Source: Campylobacter coli 76339
GTDB lineage: Bacteria; Campylobacterota; Campylobacteria; Campylobacterales; Campylobacteraceae
Reading direction: 5' to 3'
NCBI GenBank assembly: GCA_000470055.1
Contig: HG326877.1
Span: 1-64,000 of the forward strand
Length of the DNA stretch: 64,000 nucleotides
In this document: in pieces, positions 1 to 8,916 of the stretch
How positions within the stretch are numbered: position 1 is the stretch's first letter
Layout of the letters: each line of letters starts with the position of its first letter
Made by a program: the position numbers and the translations under genes
The notes under the pieces: model-generated
Seen by the model: the letters and a program-made list of their open reading frames with translations, nothing else
What the model was told of the DNA's origin: nothing
The model's database searches: none

Positions 1-495
<495 letters not shown>

Positions 496-685
496 TTATA
501 GATAGTTTAATCTTTTTCTTCAAAGAAAAAGTAATGAAGATTAAAAATAAAAACTTTTAATCTTTAAATATTTAGATTGAATAGATTTTACATAATAACT
601 TATGCCTAAATCTTTTCTGGCTCAATCGATCACTTATTTAGATTTCAAAGATTGACTAATAAGATTTGAAATAACAATATTAATT

Positions 686-695
686 TTAAAGAACA
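686..695 (-). promoter_or_regulatory. boxA-like antitermination element in rRNA leader
   Basis: On the minus strand the sequence is TGTTCTTTAA, close to the bacterial boxA consensus TGCTCTTTA bound by NusB/NusE. It lies between the putative promoter and the 16S gene, where boxA is expected. nusB itself is encoded in this window. Confidence 0.5.
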
Positions 696-745
696 AAACA
701 AAAAATCATTTACTGAATATAAATTAAAGTTGTATAAACTTTAAG

Positions 746-751
746 ATTATA
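746..751 (-). promoter_or_regulatory. Putative sigma-70 -10 box for the rRNA operon
   Basis: The minus strand reads TATAAT about 250 bases upstream of the 16S start. No strong -35 is visible, which is normal for Campylobacter sigma-70 promoters. Confidence 0.5.
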
Positions 752-822
752 ATTTAAAGATCTTAAGTCCTTTTTTTGAAAAAGGAAATGAAAGTATAAC
801 TAATTAAGCTTAAAGGATTATT

Positions 823-849
823 AAATAAGGCTAAAAATTAGCCTTATTT
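823..849. terminator. Hairpin terminator after the chemoreceptor gene
   Basis: A perfect 12-bp inverted repeat (AAATAAGGCTAA / TTAGCCTTATTT) with a 3-base loop lies 25 bases beyond the stop of the leftward chemoreceptor gene. The T-run is better on the plus strand, so it may work in both directions and may also insulate the rRNA promoter. Confidence 0.7.
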
Positions 850-873
850 TTAAAAATTTTTGGAAATGGGGGT

Positions 874-2511
874 TTAGAGTTTAAAAATAGTTATTTCAGC
901 TTGAAGATTGTCTGAAATATTTTTTAGCTCTGTCATTGCATTTTTATTTTCACTGACAGCTTGTTGAGTCTTAGAAGAAATATCTGCTACAGTTATGATT
1001 TTTTCTTCAATTTCTTCCATTAATTTCACTTGAGCAGCCACTTCTTGATTTACTTCTTGCGCTTTAAAAAGACTATCGTTAGCTTGTCTATAAATTAAAT
1101 CCACACTATCTCTTACTTCCTCACTTAAACTTTTACCTTGAGAAATCAATGGTATAGACTCTTCTATAACGCCTACTGTTGCTATCGTTTCTTCTTGAAT
1201 TTGTTTATTAATCATAGCAATTTGATCTGTTGCTCCGCCCGTTTTTTCAGCTAGTTTACGAATTTCATCAGCAACAACAGCAAAACCCCTACCTACATCT
1301 CCAGCCCTAGCAGCTTCTATAGCTGCATTTAGAGCAAGTAAGTTGGTTTGATCCGTAATCTCACTAATAAGCTCTGTACTTGTTCCTATGTTCTTAGCAT
1401 GTTCGCTCAATAAAGCAATTTGTTGAGAAACTCTAGAAGAATTGCTCGCTATATATTCCATTTGAGAGGCTGTATCCTCAGCATGTTTTTTGTTATTTTG
1501 ACAGACTTGAGTAGTATTTTTTGAATTTTCTTCCGTTTCTAAAGCCATTTTTGAAACATTTTGAGTTTTTTGACTGATTTCTCGAATTTTAAGAGCAGAC
1601 TCTCTAGAAGTCTCGCCTTGAAAAATCACTGCTTTTTCGGTTTCGCTTATACGAGCTACTACTTTATCAGCTTTTTGATTTAATTCATTAGATATTACAA
1701 TCATTTTTTGAACTATATTTCGCAATTGATCTTGCATTCTTGAAATAGAATAAAGTATACTTTGTTTATACTCTGTATGAATTTGCTGCGTTAAATTACC
1801 ATTGGCTACTTCGGTGATAATTCTATTTACATCTCTTGGTTCGCCACCCACAGATTGTTTAATGTATCTTACTATCAAATAAGCAATAATTGCAGAAAAA
1901 ACTAAAGCAATTATAATGATACTCATCATAATGAATTTAAATGATCTAGTTTCCAAAAGTGCCATTTGGGTCATTTTTTGATTGTCTAACTCTTGATAAT
2001 CAATCAATTTATTAGTTTGCGCTAACCATAAGATAAATTCTGGTCTAGCAGAGTCTAAAACCAACTGAGTCGCTAGCTGAATATCATTTTTATTTACCAC
2101 TGCATCAATAATCTTTTGATAAATTTGCGTGGTAACTTCTTTGGTTTTAGCAATATCTTTAACCATAGAATGCACATTTGAATCGCCCCCACCCTTAGCT
2201 AAAATATCATTTAAAATAAGCTCAGCTTCTTCATAATCTTTTTCAAGCTTTTGTATTTGAACTAAAGTTTTTTTCAAATCTTCTTGATCTTGCGCTAAAA
2301 CAACATCGCGAATTAAAATAGATCTATCGTGAATACTTCCTCTAAAATTAATTGCTTGGCGAGAAATCAAAGCATTTTCCCCTGTTGCTGTCGTGAGAGT
2401 CTGATCTAAAAAATTCACTTTAGCTATCGAAAAAATAGCTATAAAAAGCATAACAAAAATAATCAAAGCAAAGCTTAAATACAATCTTGCCGAAATTCCT
2501 AGTTGGTTCAT
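874..2511 (-). CDS. Methyl-accepting chemotaxis protein (Tlp-type chemoreceptor)
   Basis: This is a transmembrane chemoreceptor of 545 residues feeding the CheA/CheW flagellar pathway. Membrane segments lie at about 10-30 and 191-214. They enclose a mostly helical periplasmic sensor of about 155 residues, resembling a four-helix-bundle (4HB_MCP) rather than a dCache domain. A HAMP-like region (about 215-270) follows, then the cytoplasmic signalling domain. Its hairpin tip is clear near 390-425, with the motifs [18 protein letters not shown] and [18 protein letters not shown]. The C-terminus ends without a CheR/CheB docking pentapeptide. A strong SD (AGGAGAGGA) precedes the ATG. The ligand cannot be told from sequence. 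The gene sits directly beside an rRNA operon, and the two are transcribed in the same direction. Confidence 0.93.
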   Translation of the reverse strand: MNQLGISARLYLSFALIIFVMLFIAIFSIAKVNFLDQTLTTATGENALISRQAINFRGSIHDRSILIRDVVLAQDQEDLKKTLVQIQKLEKDYEEAELILNDILAKGGGDSNVHSMVKDIAKTKEVTTQIYQKIIDAVVNKNDIQLATQLVLDSARPEFILWLAQTNKLIDYQELDNQKMTQMALLETRSFKFIMMSIIIIALVFSAIIAYLIVRYIKQSVGGEPRDVNRIITEVANGNLTQQIHTEYKQSILYSISRMQDQLRNIVQKMIVISNELNQKADKVVARISETEKAVIFQGETSRESALKIREISQKTQNVSKMALETEENSKNTTQVCQNNKKHAEDTASQMEYIASNSSRVSQQIALLSEHAKNIGTSTELISEITDQTNLLALNAAIEAARAGDVGRGFAVVADEIRKLAEKTGGATDQIAMINKQIQEETIATVGVIEESIPLISQGKSLSEEVRDSVDLIYRQANDSLFKAQEVNQEVAAQVKLMEEIEEKIITVADISSKTQQAVSENKNAMTELKNISDNLQAEITIFKL

Positions 2512-2574
2512 TGTCCTCTCCTTTTTAAAATTTTTGCCCGGAATAATAACAAAAATTATTAAACAATAAAGGTT

Positions 2575-3342
2575 TTAAATTTGAGAACATTGAAATTTTG
2601 TATTATTGATTATTATTTCTTGTTGGACATAATCTTGAAATTTAGGTATATAGGCAAAACCACTAAGCGGATTGATCGCTATGCAAATTTGGTTTTCTTG
2701 TGTTGAAGTTAATCGTATAATGCATTCTTGATTTGTTTTAGCCAAATTTTTATCATAAATACCTTGAGAGGTTCGCAAAGGAGAATACAACCTTCCTTTT
2801 TCATCAAAGATTATCTTTGTAGAACCCCTGCACGAACCCTTAAATTCTACCTTCTTTATACCAAACTTTTTAAGAATATTAAATCTTTGCGTAGTTTTAT
2901 TGTCATTTTTATCGATCACTCCACTTTGGCCTGAATTCATTAATTTTTTAGGATTTATGATATCTACAGCGATTTCACGGTCGATATTGATCTCAGTTTT
3001 CCCTAAATTTGCATTTCCGTCGCCATTTTTATCTAAAAATATCGTATAGGTTTGCTCATAATTTGTTGCTGCTGAATTGATAAAATATAATTGCCATCTA
3101 CTTTTATACCATTCTCTTTTTGCTACTGCTAATTCCAAACTCCTAAAACTCTCTTGAATCATCGCCAAAGATCTTACATAGTATATATCATTAAGAATTT
3201 GTTTTGCCCCTTGTATCAATCTATCTTGTTTTAGGCTAATTTGTGCTATAGAAATCATAAGGCCTAAAATTAAAACCACTAAGACTAATTCAAAAAGCGT
3301 AAAAGCATTGCTAGTATCTTCGAATTTGATAAATTTTTTCAA
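2575..3342 (-). CDS. Type IV pilin-like / pseudopilin protein
   Basis: This 255-residue protein has a class III (prepilin) signal. A short basic leader ends at Ala14, followed by the mature start FTLFELVLVVLILGLM with Glu at +5 and a hydrophobic helix. The usual Gly at -1 is Ala here. The remainder has a pseudopilin-like layout, including an acidic stretch with DKNGDGNA (about 103-110) that resembles the Ca-binding-type loops of minor pseudopilins. Campylobacter has a type II-like transformation system, so a role in DNA uptake or secretion is possible but inferred. Its start overlaps the end of the upstream membrane glycosyltransferase gene by 32 bases. Confidence 0.75.
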   Translation of the reverse strand: MKKFIKFEDTSNAFTLFELVLVVLILGLMISIAQISLKQDRLIQGAKQILNDIYYVRSLAMIQESFRSLELAVAKREWYKSRWQLYFINSAATNYEQTYTIFLDKNGDGNANLGKTEINIDREIAVDIINPKKLMNSGQSGVIDKNDNKTTQRFNILKKFGIKKVEFKGSCRGSTKIIFDEKGRLYSPLRTSQGIYDKNLAKTNQECIIRLTSTQENQICIAINPLSGFAYIPKFQDYVQQEIIINNTKFQCSQI

Positions 3343-4534
3343 ATTTTCCTAGCTTTATTGTAATATTTTTTTGATTTTCATCAATTTGTTCTTTATTTTT
3401 AATACTTTTTAGATAAAAAGTATTGCTATCTTCGATACCATAGAATTTCAATCTTGGCTGCAAGGATGTACCGACTCTTAATTCAAAAATTTCTTGTTTT
3501 TTAAGCTCTTTACTTAATTCTTTGGCAAGGTGATAGTTATTGGCAAAATTATATTTTGGATCAGAAACAAAATAATACAGAATTTGATTCCCTATGATAA
3601 TAAAATAACAAAATAGTAAAAAAATGATAGAACATTCTATAAAAATTTTATATCTTAATCTAAATTGCGGCAAACGCACTCTATAGCTTGCCATCAGGGT
3701 TTTGATAAGTAATGGCGTGCAAATCACACAAAAAGGTAAAAAATCCTCCAAATAAAGCTTTTGCCTCAAAGAAAGTAAGGAACAAAAAATAAAAGTTACA
3801 CTCATTAAAAACCATAGCAAACTTTTTTGCTCTTTAAAAGTCAAACGATAAACCACATAAAAAAAGTAAATAAAAACAAGCGGTGAAAAACAAGCAGCAA
3901 AAATTCCCAAAGTATCCAAGAAATATCCCCTTGGGCGCCCACCTGTATCAAAACCATAAAAACTTATACTCAAACCAAAAAGCACAAGAGCCAAAGTAAG
4001 CAAAAAAGAATTTCTTTTATAAATTCCAAAAAAGAAAAAGGTTAAAAATAAAATATTAAAAGACTTATCTACAAATAAAGTTAAAATCAAAAGTGGATAA
4101 AAAATCCATTTTTTTTCATATTCATACGCACATAATATAGCTAGTGTTAAAAAAATCACGATAGAGGCTTCATTTACCAGCAAAGCACTTGCGACTGTTC
4201 CTGGTAATAATACAAAAAGCAAAAGAGATAAAAAACTATCAAAATGAGTTTTTGTATATTTTAAAGCTAAAATATAAAGCAAAATACAACTTAAAAAATG
4301 AAAAAATAAAATAGGAATTCTCAAACCAAAATCATTTTGTCCAAAAATAAAAGTCCCAAAATGTGTAAGATAATAAAGCAAACCGTGATCTAAAAATAGG
4401 AATTTTTTTTCATCTGCAAAATAAATTTTAGCTTCATCTGTGCTTATGCTAAGAGTTGAAATTCCATAAAGTAAAGCCAATAAATCAAAAGCAAGTAAAA
4501 GGATAATAAGCTTATAGTTTTTGATTTTTTCCAT
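3311..4534 (-). CDS. Integral membrane GT-C glycosyltransferase-like protein (ArnT/PMT type)
   Basis: The protein has 407 residues, about ten predicted membrane helices and a C-terminal soluble tail. The first loop after helix 1 contains STDEAKIYF. This matches the position of the acidic D-E motif in the first periplasmic loop of dolichyl/undecaprenyl-phosphate-dependent GT-C transferases. It probably transfers a sugar from a lipid-linked donor on the periplasmic face of the inner membrane; donor and acceptor are unknown. It overlaps the downstream pseudopilin gene, so the two are probably co-expressed and possibly related in function. The family call rests on topology and the loop motif only. 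Confidence 0.65.
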   Translation of the reverse strand: MEKIKNYKLIILLLAFDLLALLYGISTLSISTDEAKIYFADEKKFLFLDHGLLYYLTHFGTFIFGQNDFGLRIPILFFHFLSCILLYILALKYTKTHFDSFLSLLLFVLLPGTVASALLVNEASIVIFLTLAILCAYEYEKKWIFYPLLILTLFVDKSFNILFLTFFFFGIYKRNSFLLTLALVLFGLSISFYGFDTGGRPRGYFLDTLGIFAACFSPLVFIYFFYVVYRLTFKEQKSLLWFLMSVTFIFCSLLSLRQKLYLEDFLPFCVICTPLLIKTLMASYRVRLPQFRLRYKIFIECSIIFLLFCYFIIIGNQILYYFVSDPKYNFANNYHLAKELSKELKKQEIFELRVGTSLQPRLKFYGIEDSNTFYLKSIKNKEQIDENQKNITIKLGKFEKIYQIRRY

Positions 4535-4811
4535 GAAAATGATTTTACAAAATTAAACTTAAAATATCAACCGATGTAAATTTCAAAATAACCCACTCCT
4601 AGCCCTTTAAAATAAAAATATTTTTCTAAAAACCGAATTTACAACACCTCATTTTCTTTCTTTTTATAACTTTTTAAAGAGCTTATAAATTTTTTAACTT
4701 ATTTTTGAGATTTCTTTTCTTATTTTTTGTAAAATTATAGTATATTTTTAAAAATTTTATTAATACATTGATTTTATCTTAATTTAATTTTAATCAAAGC
4801 AAAAGGCGAAA
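4535..4811. other. Divergent intergenic region (277 bases)
   Basis: This very AT-rich region separates the leftward glycosyltransferase gene from the rightward YigZ gene and must hold both promoters. A TATAGT near 4736 is a possible -10 for the plus strand, and AAAAGGCGAAA supplies the RBS before 4812. I see no small gene or tRNA. Confidence 0.4.
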
Positions 4812-5396
4812 ATGCAAACAATTGATCAAATTTTTCAAGCACAAATTGAAATTAAAAAATCTACTTTTTTATCCTATCTTTGCCCTTTTAGGGATTTTAA
4901 AAATTTGCTTGTAAATTTAAAAAAAGAACATCCTAAGGCTGTTCATTTTGTTTATGCTTATCGAACTTTAAATGAATACAATCAAATCATAGAAGATAAA
5001 AGCGATGATGGCGAGCCTAAGGGTACTTCAGGCATACCCTCTTTAAATGTTTTAAGGGGATATGATCTTATCAATACCGCAGTCATCACTGTAAGATATT
5101 TTGGTGGCACTAAACTTGGGACAGGAGGGCTTGTAAGAGCTTATAGTGATGCAGCAAATGCGGCGATTAACAATGCTTCCTTGCTGGCTTTTGAATTTAA
5201 AAAAAATATTAAAATCGCCATAGACTTTAAAAATCTCAATCGATTTGAACATTTTTTAAGAACTCACTCTTTGGAATTTGAGCGAGATTTTAAAAATGAA
5301 AAAGTGATTTTAAACTTAAATTTAAACGAAGAAGAAGAGCAAAAGTTTGAAATCTTTTGCACCAAATTTACACCTTTTGAAATAGAGAAATTATAA
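4812..5396 (+). CDS. YigZ/IMPACT family protein
   Basis: This 194-residue protein of the UPF0029/IMPACT (YigZ) family has the signature motifs DDGEPKGTSG (about 60-70) and VRYFGGTKLGTGGLVRAY (about 94-111). The C-terminal part resembles the small ferredoxin-like DUF1949 domain. In eukaryotes IMPACT modulates GCN2; the bacterial role is poorly defined but linked to ribosome or nucleic-acid binding. It is a single gene, divergent from the glycosyltransferase and convergent with the sigma-54-linked gene, from which a strong hairpin separates it. Confidence 0.9.
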   Translation: MQTIDQIFQAQIEIKKSTFLSYLCPFRDFKNLLVNLKKEHPKAVHFVYAYRTLNEYNQIIEDKSDDGEPKGTSGIPSLNVLRGYDLINTAVITVRYFGGTKLGTGGLVRAYSDAANAAINNASLLAFEFKKNIKIAIDFKNLNRFEHFLRTHSLEFERDFKNEKVILNLNLNEEEEQKFEIFCTKFTPFEIEKL

Positions 5397-5402
5397 TCCA
5401 TC

Positions 5403-5426
5403 TTAAAGCCTCATTTGAGGCTTTAA
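5403..5426. terminator. Bidirectional terminator hairpin
   Basis: An 11-bp perfect stem (TTAAAGCCTCA / TGAGGCTTTAA) with a two-base nominal loop sits between two convergent genes whose stops lie at 5396 and 5428. T- and A-rich flanks suit termination from both sides. Confidence 0.8.
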
Positions 5427-5427
5427 T

Positions 5428-5805
5428 TTAAATCGCATTGAGCAAATCACCCAAAAGACTACTGTCTTTATTTTGTCCATTTGCATTTTGATTTAAAAGA
5501 TCATTATGCACGCTCGCACTTTGAGCTTTTAAGGAAAGTTCACCCTCGTTTTGCCTAAAACGATAAGCATACATACTTGACATTTGTGCGTATTGAGAGG
5601 AATTAGAGTTTGAACTTTGGGTATTGTTTTGTAAATTTCCTTCCGCACTAGAAGTACCCGAATTTTCCTCTAATTTACTTAATATATCTATAAAATCAGA
5701 ATCAGAAGTCGAAGAATAATCTTCTACTTGCTTATCCACCTGCTTATACTGACCACTAATCGCATCATATTCATATGAGCTAATAGTCCTATAATTTACT
5801 TGCAT
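5428..5805 (-). CDS. Small flagella-associated (sigma-54-linked) protein of unknown function
   Basis: This is a 125-residue hydrophilic protein rich in Ser, Asn and Gln, without cysteine, signal peptide or membrane helix. A near-consensus sigma-54 -24/-12 promoter lies 37 bases upstream, so expression with the RpoN class of rod and hook flagellar genes is likely. The N-terminus (MQVNYRTISS) resembles those of two other small proteins in this window that also start MQ[IV]. From memory, the C. jejuni counterpart (Cj0428) is co-regulated with flagellar genes. Being a flagellar export substrate is an inference. Confidence 0.8.
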   Translation of the reverse strand: MQVNYRTISSYEYDAISGQYKQVDKQVEDYSSTSDSDFIDILSKLEENSGTSSAEGNLQNNTQSSNSNSSQYAQMSSMYAYRFRQNEGELSLKAQSASVHNDLLNQNANGQNKDSSLLGDLLNAI

Positions 5806-5838
5806 AGCTTTCTCCTTTCAAAATATGCAAAAACTATG

Positions 5839-5858
5839 CAAGCAAAAAGTGTTCCTTA
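5839..5858 (-). promoter_or_regulatory. Sigma-54 (RpoN) promoter, -24/-12
   Basis: On the minus strand the core reads GGAACACTTTTTGC, with GG and GC separated by exactly ten bases (5842-5855). This matches the Campylobacter sigma-54 consensus GGAAC-N5-TTGCT. It lies just upstream of the small gene that begins at 5805. Confidence 0.88.
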
Positions 5859-6191
5859 GTCGCCGTGAGTTGGTAAATGTTCTACATCAAGCTCATTATC
5901 TCTTATAAATTCTTCTTTTGCTCTTTTGCAATTTTCATCGCGTATTTTACGGTACTCGTTGCGTATAGTGATTTCTTTATCGCTTAAGGGTCTATCCTCT
6001 AAAAAACTGATGTGAAAATAAGTATCATCGCTTTTTGAATAAGTATTGTAAAAATCTATATAATCAAAATAATCCTTACCATTATCAAACTCTACCACTT
6101 CTTCTGTATAAATAGTAGGTCCAAAGCCTTTATGATTTTGGGTAAAATGTCCAAAGCCTGCGCTATACTGAATTCTAAATTTAGCCATCAT
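5856..6191 (-). CDS. Conserved hypothetical protein
   Basis: I do not recognise this 111-residue protein. It has no signal peptide or membrane segment. It is rich in aromatic and charged residues in the first 70 positions and has a charged, probably helical stretch at 75-100 (RNEYRKIRDENCKRAKEE). The gene overlaps the stop of the ABC-F gene by 11 bases (ATGATGGCTAA), so it is translated from the same message and probably coupled. The start could be the first or second ATG (6191 or 6188). Confidence 0.75.
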   Translation of the reverse strand: MMAKFRIQYSAGFGHFTQNHKGFGPTIYTEEVVEFDNGKDYFDYIDFYNTYSKSDDTYFHISFLEDRPLSDKEITIRNEYRKIRDENCKRAKEEFIRDNELDVEHLPTHGD

Positions 6192-7758
6192 TTTCTCCTA
6201 AAAATTCTTGGTAAGTTCCACGAAAATCGGTCAGTTCTCCATCTTTTAAATGCCAAATACGATTAGCAAAAGCAGAAACTAGCTCTCTATCGTGACTTAT
6301 ACAAAGTGCAACACCCTTGAAATTATACAAAGCTTCACCAAGGGCTATGATACTCTCAAGATCTAAATGGTTATCAGGCTCATCCAAAAGTAAAAAATTT
6401 GGACGCTCTAGCATTAAACGCGAAAGCATTAAACGATGTTTCTCTCCTCCGCTTAAACTTGCCGCCATTTTCTCTTGATCACTACCACTAAAAAGCATTC
6501 TACCTAAACACTTTCGAATTTCATCCAAATCTTTGAATTTTTCACTCATAAGCCATTCGTAAAGTTTCAAATTTTCACAAATTAAATTACTTGTATCTTG
6601 GGGAAAATATCCAAGTTCTATAGTCGCTCCAAGGTGCATAGAACCGCTATCAGGAGTAATAGCATTGGCAATGATTTTAGCCAAAGTCGATTTACCCACA
6701 CCATTTGCACCAATTAGGGCAATTTTGTCATTTTTTTCGATTTTTAATTCTAAATTTGAAAACAATTCTTTATCATAAGTCTTGCTAATACCCTTAAGCT
6801 CTAAAACTTCATTTCCTATTTCACGATTTGTTCTAAAAACTATACTTGGATCCCTGCGACTTGAAATTTTAATCTCTTCAAGTTCTAATTTCTCCAAAGC
6901 TTTTGCACGACTTGTAGCTTGTTTTGCCTTAGAAGCATTCGCACTAAAACGACGGATAAAATTTTCTAATTCCTCTCTTTCTTTTAAAGTTTTATCACGT
7001 TTAAGTTCAGCTTGTTTTGCCAAAAGTGTTGAAGCCATATACCAATCATCATAATTTCCCGCAAAATCACGAATTTGCTTAAAATCCACATCTAAAATTC
7101 TTGTACAGATTTTATTTAAAAAATGCCTATCATGAGAAATCACCACCAAGGTTCCTTCGTGTCTTAAAAGCTCATTTTCAAGCCAAGAAATGGCTTCTAA
7201 ATCAAGGTTGTTTGTAGGCTCATCTAAAAAAAGTACATCTGCGCCCAAAAACAATACTTGTGCAAGCAAGACTTTAAATTTATCTGCACTTTGCAAGGTG
7301 CTCATCAAAGCATCAAAATCTTTGATTTTTAAAGAGCTTAAAATTTTCTCGCAACGCGTTTCACAATCATAATTAGGATCCTCTTCGGCCGTTATCATCT
7401 CAAGCTCGCTTAAGCGTTCGTTGATCTCATCTGTAAATTCTTCACTCATATAAAGTTTTTCTTTTTCTTTTAAAGCATCATATAAACGCTTATTGGCGCA
7501 CATTACCGCATCTTTGATAGTGTAATTTTCAAAAGCAAATTGATCTTGACCCAAAACAGCCACTCTTAAGCCTTCATCAAAGACGACTTCTCCACTACTT
7601 GACTCTATCTCACCCGAAAGAATTTTTAAAAAGGTAGATTTTCCCGCACCATTGGCACCGATAAGTCCGTATCTTTGCCCACGGACAAGTTTTAAATTCA
7701 CATTTTCAAATAAAAGTTGATTTGCAAAGCGCATAGTAAGATTTTTAACTTCAACCAT
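6181..7758 (-). CDS. ABC-F family ATPase, YbiT-like
   Basis: This 525-residue protein has two fused nucleotide-binding domains and no membrane segment, so it is an ABC-F translation-factor-type ATPase that acts at the ribosome, not a transporter. NBD1 has Walker A GANGAGKST and Walker B VLFLDEPTNNLD. NBD2 has GANGVGKST, signature LSGGEKHR and LLLDEPDNHLD. The linker contains RRFSANASKAKQATSRAKAL, the pattern I associate with YbiT. In NBD1 the position of the LSGGQ signature is degenerate (LQSADKFK), also YbiT-like. Antibiotic resistance should not be assumed, since YbiT-type proteins are housekeeping factors. Confidence 0.92.
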   Translation of the reverse strand: MVEVKNLTMRFANQLLFENVNLKLVRGQRYGLIGANGAGKSTFLKILSGEIESSSGEVVFDEGLRVAVLGQDQFAFENYTIKDAVMCANKRLYDALKEKEKLYMSEEFTDEINERLSELEMITAEEDPNYDCETRCEKILSSLKIKDFDALMSTLQSADKFKVLLAQVLFLGADVLFLDEPTNNLDLEAISWLENELLRHEGTLVVISHDRHFLNKICTRILDVDFKQIRDFAGNYDDWYMASTLLAKQAELKRDKTLKEREELENFIRRFSANASKAKQATSRAKALEKLELEEIKISSRRDPSIVFRTNREIGNEVLELKGISKTYDKELFSNLELKIEKNDKIALIGANGVGKSTLAKIIANAITPDSGSMHLGATIELGYFPQDTSNLICENLKLYEWLMSEKFKDLDEIRKCLGRMLFSGSDQEKMAASLSGGEKHRLMLSRLMLERPNFLLLDEPDNHLDLESIIALGEALYNFKGVALCISHDRELVSAFANRIWHLKDGELTDFRGTYQEFLGENDG

Positions 7759-7955
7759 AATTTTCCTTCAATTTTTTAAGAAATTGTAGCGAAAAAAGAC
7801 TTGAAGTTAATTGAGTAATAAAAAAGTTAAATCATAAGTTTTTTAGTTTACTTACAAATATAAGATGAAATCACCCGAATTTTGATAAAACAAATTTTTA
7901 AGATTTTTTCTATACAATTCCTACTTTTATCTTTAAAATTTTAAGGTTTTATTTA
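7759..7955. other. Divergent intergenic region
   Basis: About 200 bases separate the leftward ABC-F gene from a rightward membrane-protein gene. The sequence is AT-rich with several possible -10 elements and no gene that I can support. Confidence 0.35.
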
Positions 7956-8906
7956 ATGTTTTTATTACAATCTTTAAGTGTGTTTAGTATATTTTTTGAA
8001 TTTTTAGCACTTGCTTTGGCATTTTATTTTAAAAATACAAGAATTTTTTTTCTTACGCTTGCCTTGCTTATTTTTCATCTTCCCTATCTTTATACAAGTA
8101 CTTTTCAAGCACATTTGTTTGTTTCTTTATTTTTACCTTTAGTTTTCATTTTACTTAGTATTAAACAAATGGGAAAGCTAATAATAGAACAAAAAAATTT
8201 AAGCTCTGCAGTTTTACTTGTTTTTATAATACTTTTAAGCTTTTTCTTGCCAAGAAATACAGGTTTTAGTGCCGCGAATTTGGATTTTCATTTTTTAAAT
8301 TTGAGCTTTTTTAAGCCTCTTAATGAGCTTAGCTTTGTATTTTTTATATTTATTTCACTTATCTTAATCCTCAAAGCCCTTAAAAATAAAGAAAACTATC
8401 TTTTTTTAGCCTTCTTAGGAGCAAATTTGCAATTTTTATTTGAAAGTTTTTGGGGATTTGCTTATTTTGAATTTGCAAGTTTGATTTTTTGCTTTTATTT
8501 GATTCATCAAGCCTATAAAATCGCATTTTTTGACACATTAACCAAGCTTCCTAATGAAAAAAATCTCAATCGCTTTATCAAAGGTAAAGATTCTTACACT
8601 ATAGCCTTACTCCATTTTAGTGAATTTAAGGATACCCAAAAAATATATATCAAGCTTATTTTAAAACAAATTGCAAAGATTTTAAAACGCTTTAAAGCAA
8701 AAATTTTTATCGTAGAAAATGATTTTATTTTGATTTTTAATGACAAGGATACGGCTTTAAAACATCTTGCTTTTTTAGAATCTACATTAAAAAATACAGA
8801 ATTAAAACTTGAAAATGAAACCTTTAAACCTGAATTTAAACTTGTATGGAAAGAAAAAGAAGGAAATTTAGCTCAGAATTTACAAAGCCTAAGAGTAAAA
8901 CTCTAA
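7956..8906 (+). CDS. Membrane protein with degenerate GGDEF-like domain
   Basis: This 316-residue protein has about seven predicted membrane helices in residues 1-190, followed by a cytoplasmic domain. That domain opens with FFDTLTKLPNEKNLNRFI, the standard N-terminal DxLTxLPN signature of GGDEF diguanylate cyclase domains. About 60 residues later comes VENDFILIF, where an active enzyme would read (R)xGGDEFxxL. The Gly-Gly pair is lost (END in place of GGDE), so catalysis is unlikely; a degenerate sensor or scaffold is more probable. The C-terminal part is also shorter than a full GGDEF domain. It is a single gene ending in a hairpin shared with yceI. Confidence 0.7.
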   Translation: MFLLQSLSVFSIFFEFLALALAFYFKNTRIFFLTLALLIFHLPYLYTSTFQAHLFVSLFLPLVFILLSIKQMGKLIIEQKNLSSAVLLVFIILLSFFLPRNTGFSAANLDFHFLNLSFFKPLNELSFVFFIFISLILILKALKNKENYLFLAFLGANLQFLFESFWGFAYFEFASLIFCFYLIHQAYKIAFFDTLTKLPNEKNLNRFIKGKDSYTIALLHFSEFKDTQKIYIKLILKQIAKILKRFKAKIFIVENDFILIFNDKDTALKHLAFLESTLKNTELKLENETFKPEFKLVWKEKEGNLAQNLQSLRVKL

Positions 8907-8911
8907 GGCTT
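8885..8911. terminator. Convergent terminator overlapping a stop codon
   Basis: A 12-bp stem with one mismatch (AAGCCTAAGAGT / ACTCTAAGGCTT) spans the end of the GGDEF-like gene and the gap to the convergent yceI gene. It probably serves both. Confidence 0.6.
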
Positions 8912-8916
8912 AAAAA

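Larger units (their letters stand above)
496..873 (-). other. 16S rRNA leader and promoter region (no gene)
   Basis: This 378-base stretch between 16S and the chemoreceptor gene has no credible reading frame. On the minus strand it holds a TATAAT box, a boxA-like element and two perfect hairpins next to the 16S start: CTTTTTCTT/AAGAAAAAG at 512-531 and AAGATTAAAA/TTTTAATCTT at 537-564. These are typical components of an rRNA leader. The chemoreceptor terminator lies at its right end. Confidence 0.7.

Noticed and set aside
5806-5850. Short direct repeats (TGCAAAAACTATGCA-like) as an operator
   Set aside because: They overlap the sigma-54 promoter and initial transcribed region and are imperfect; no regulator is suggested.
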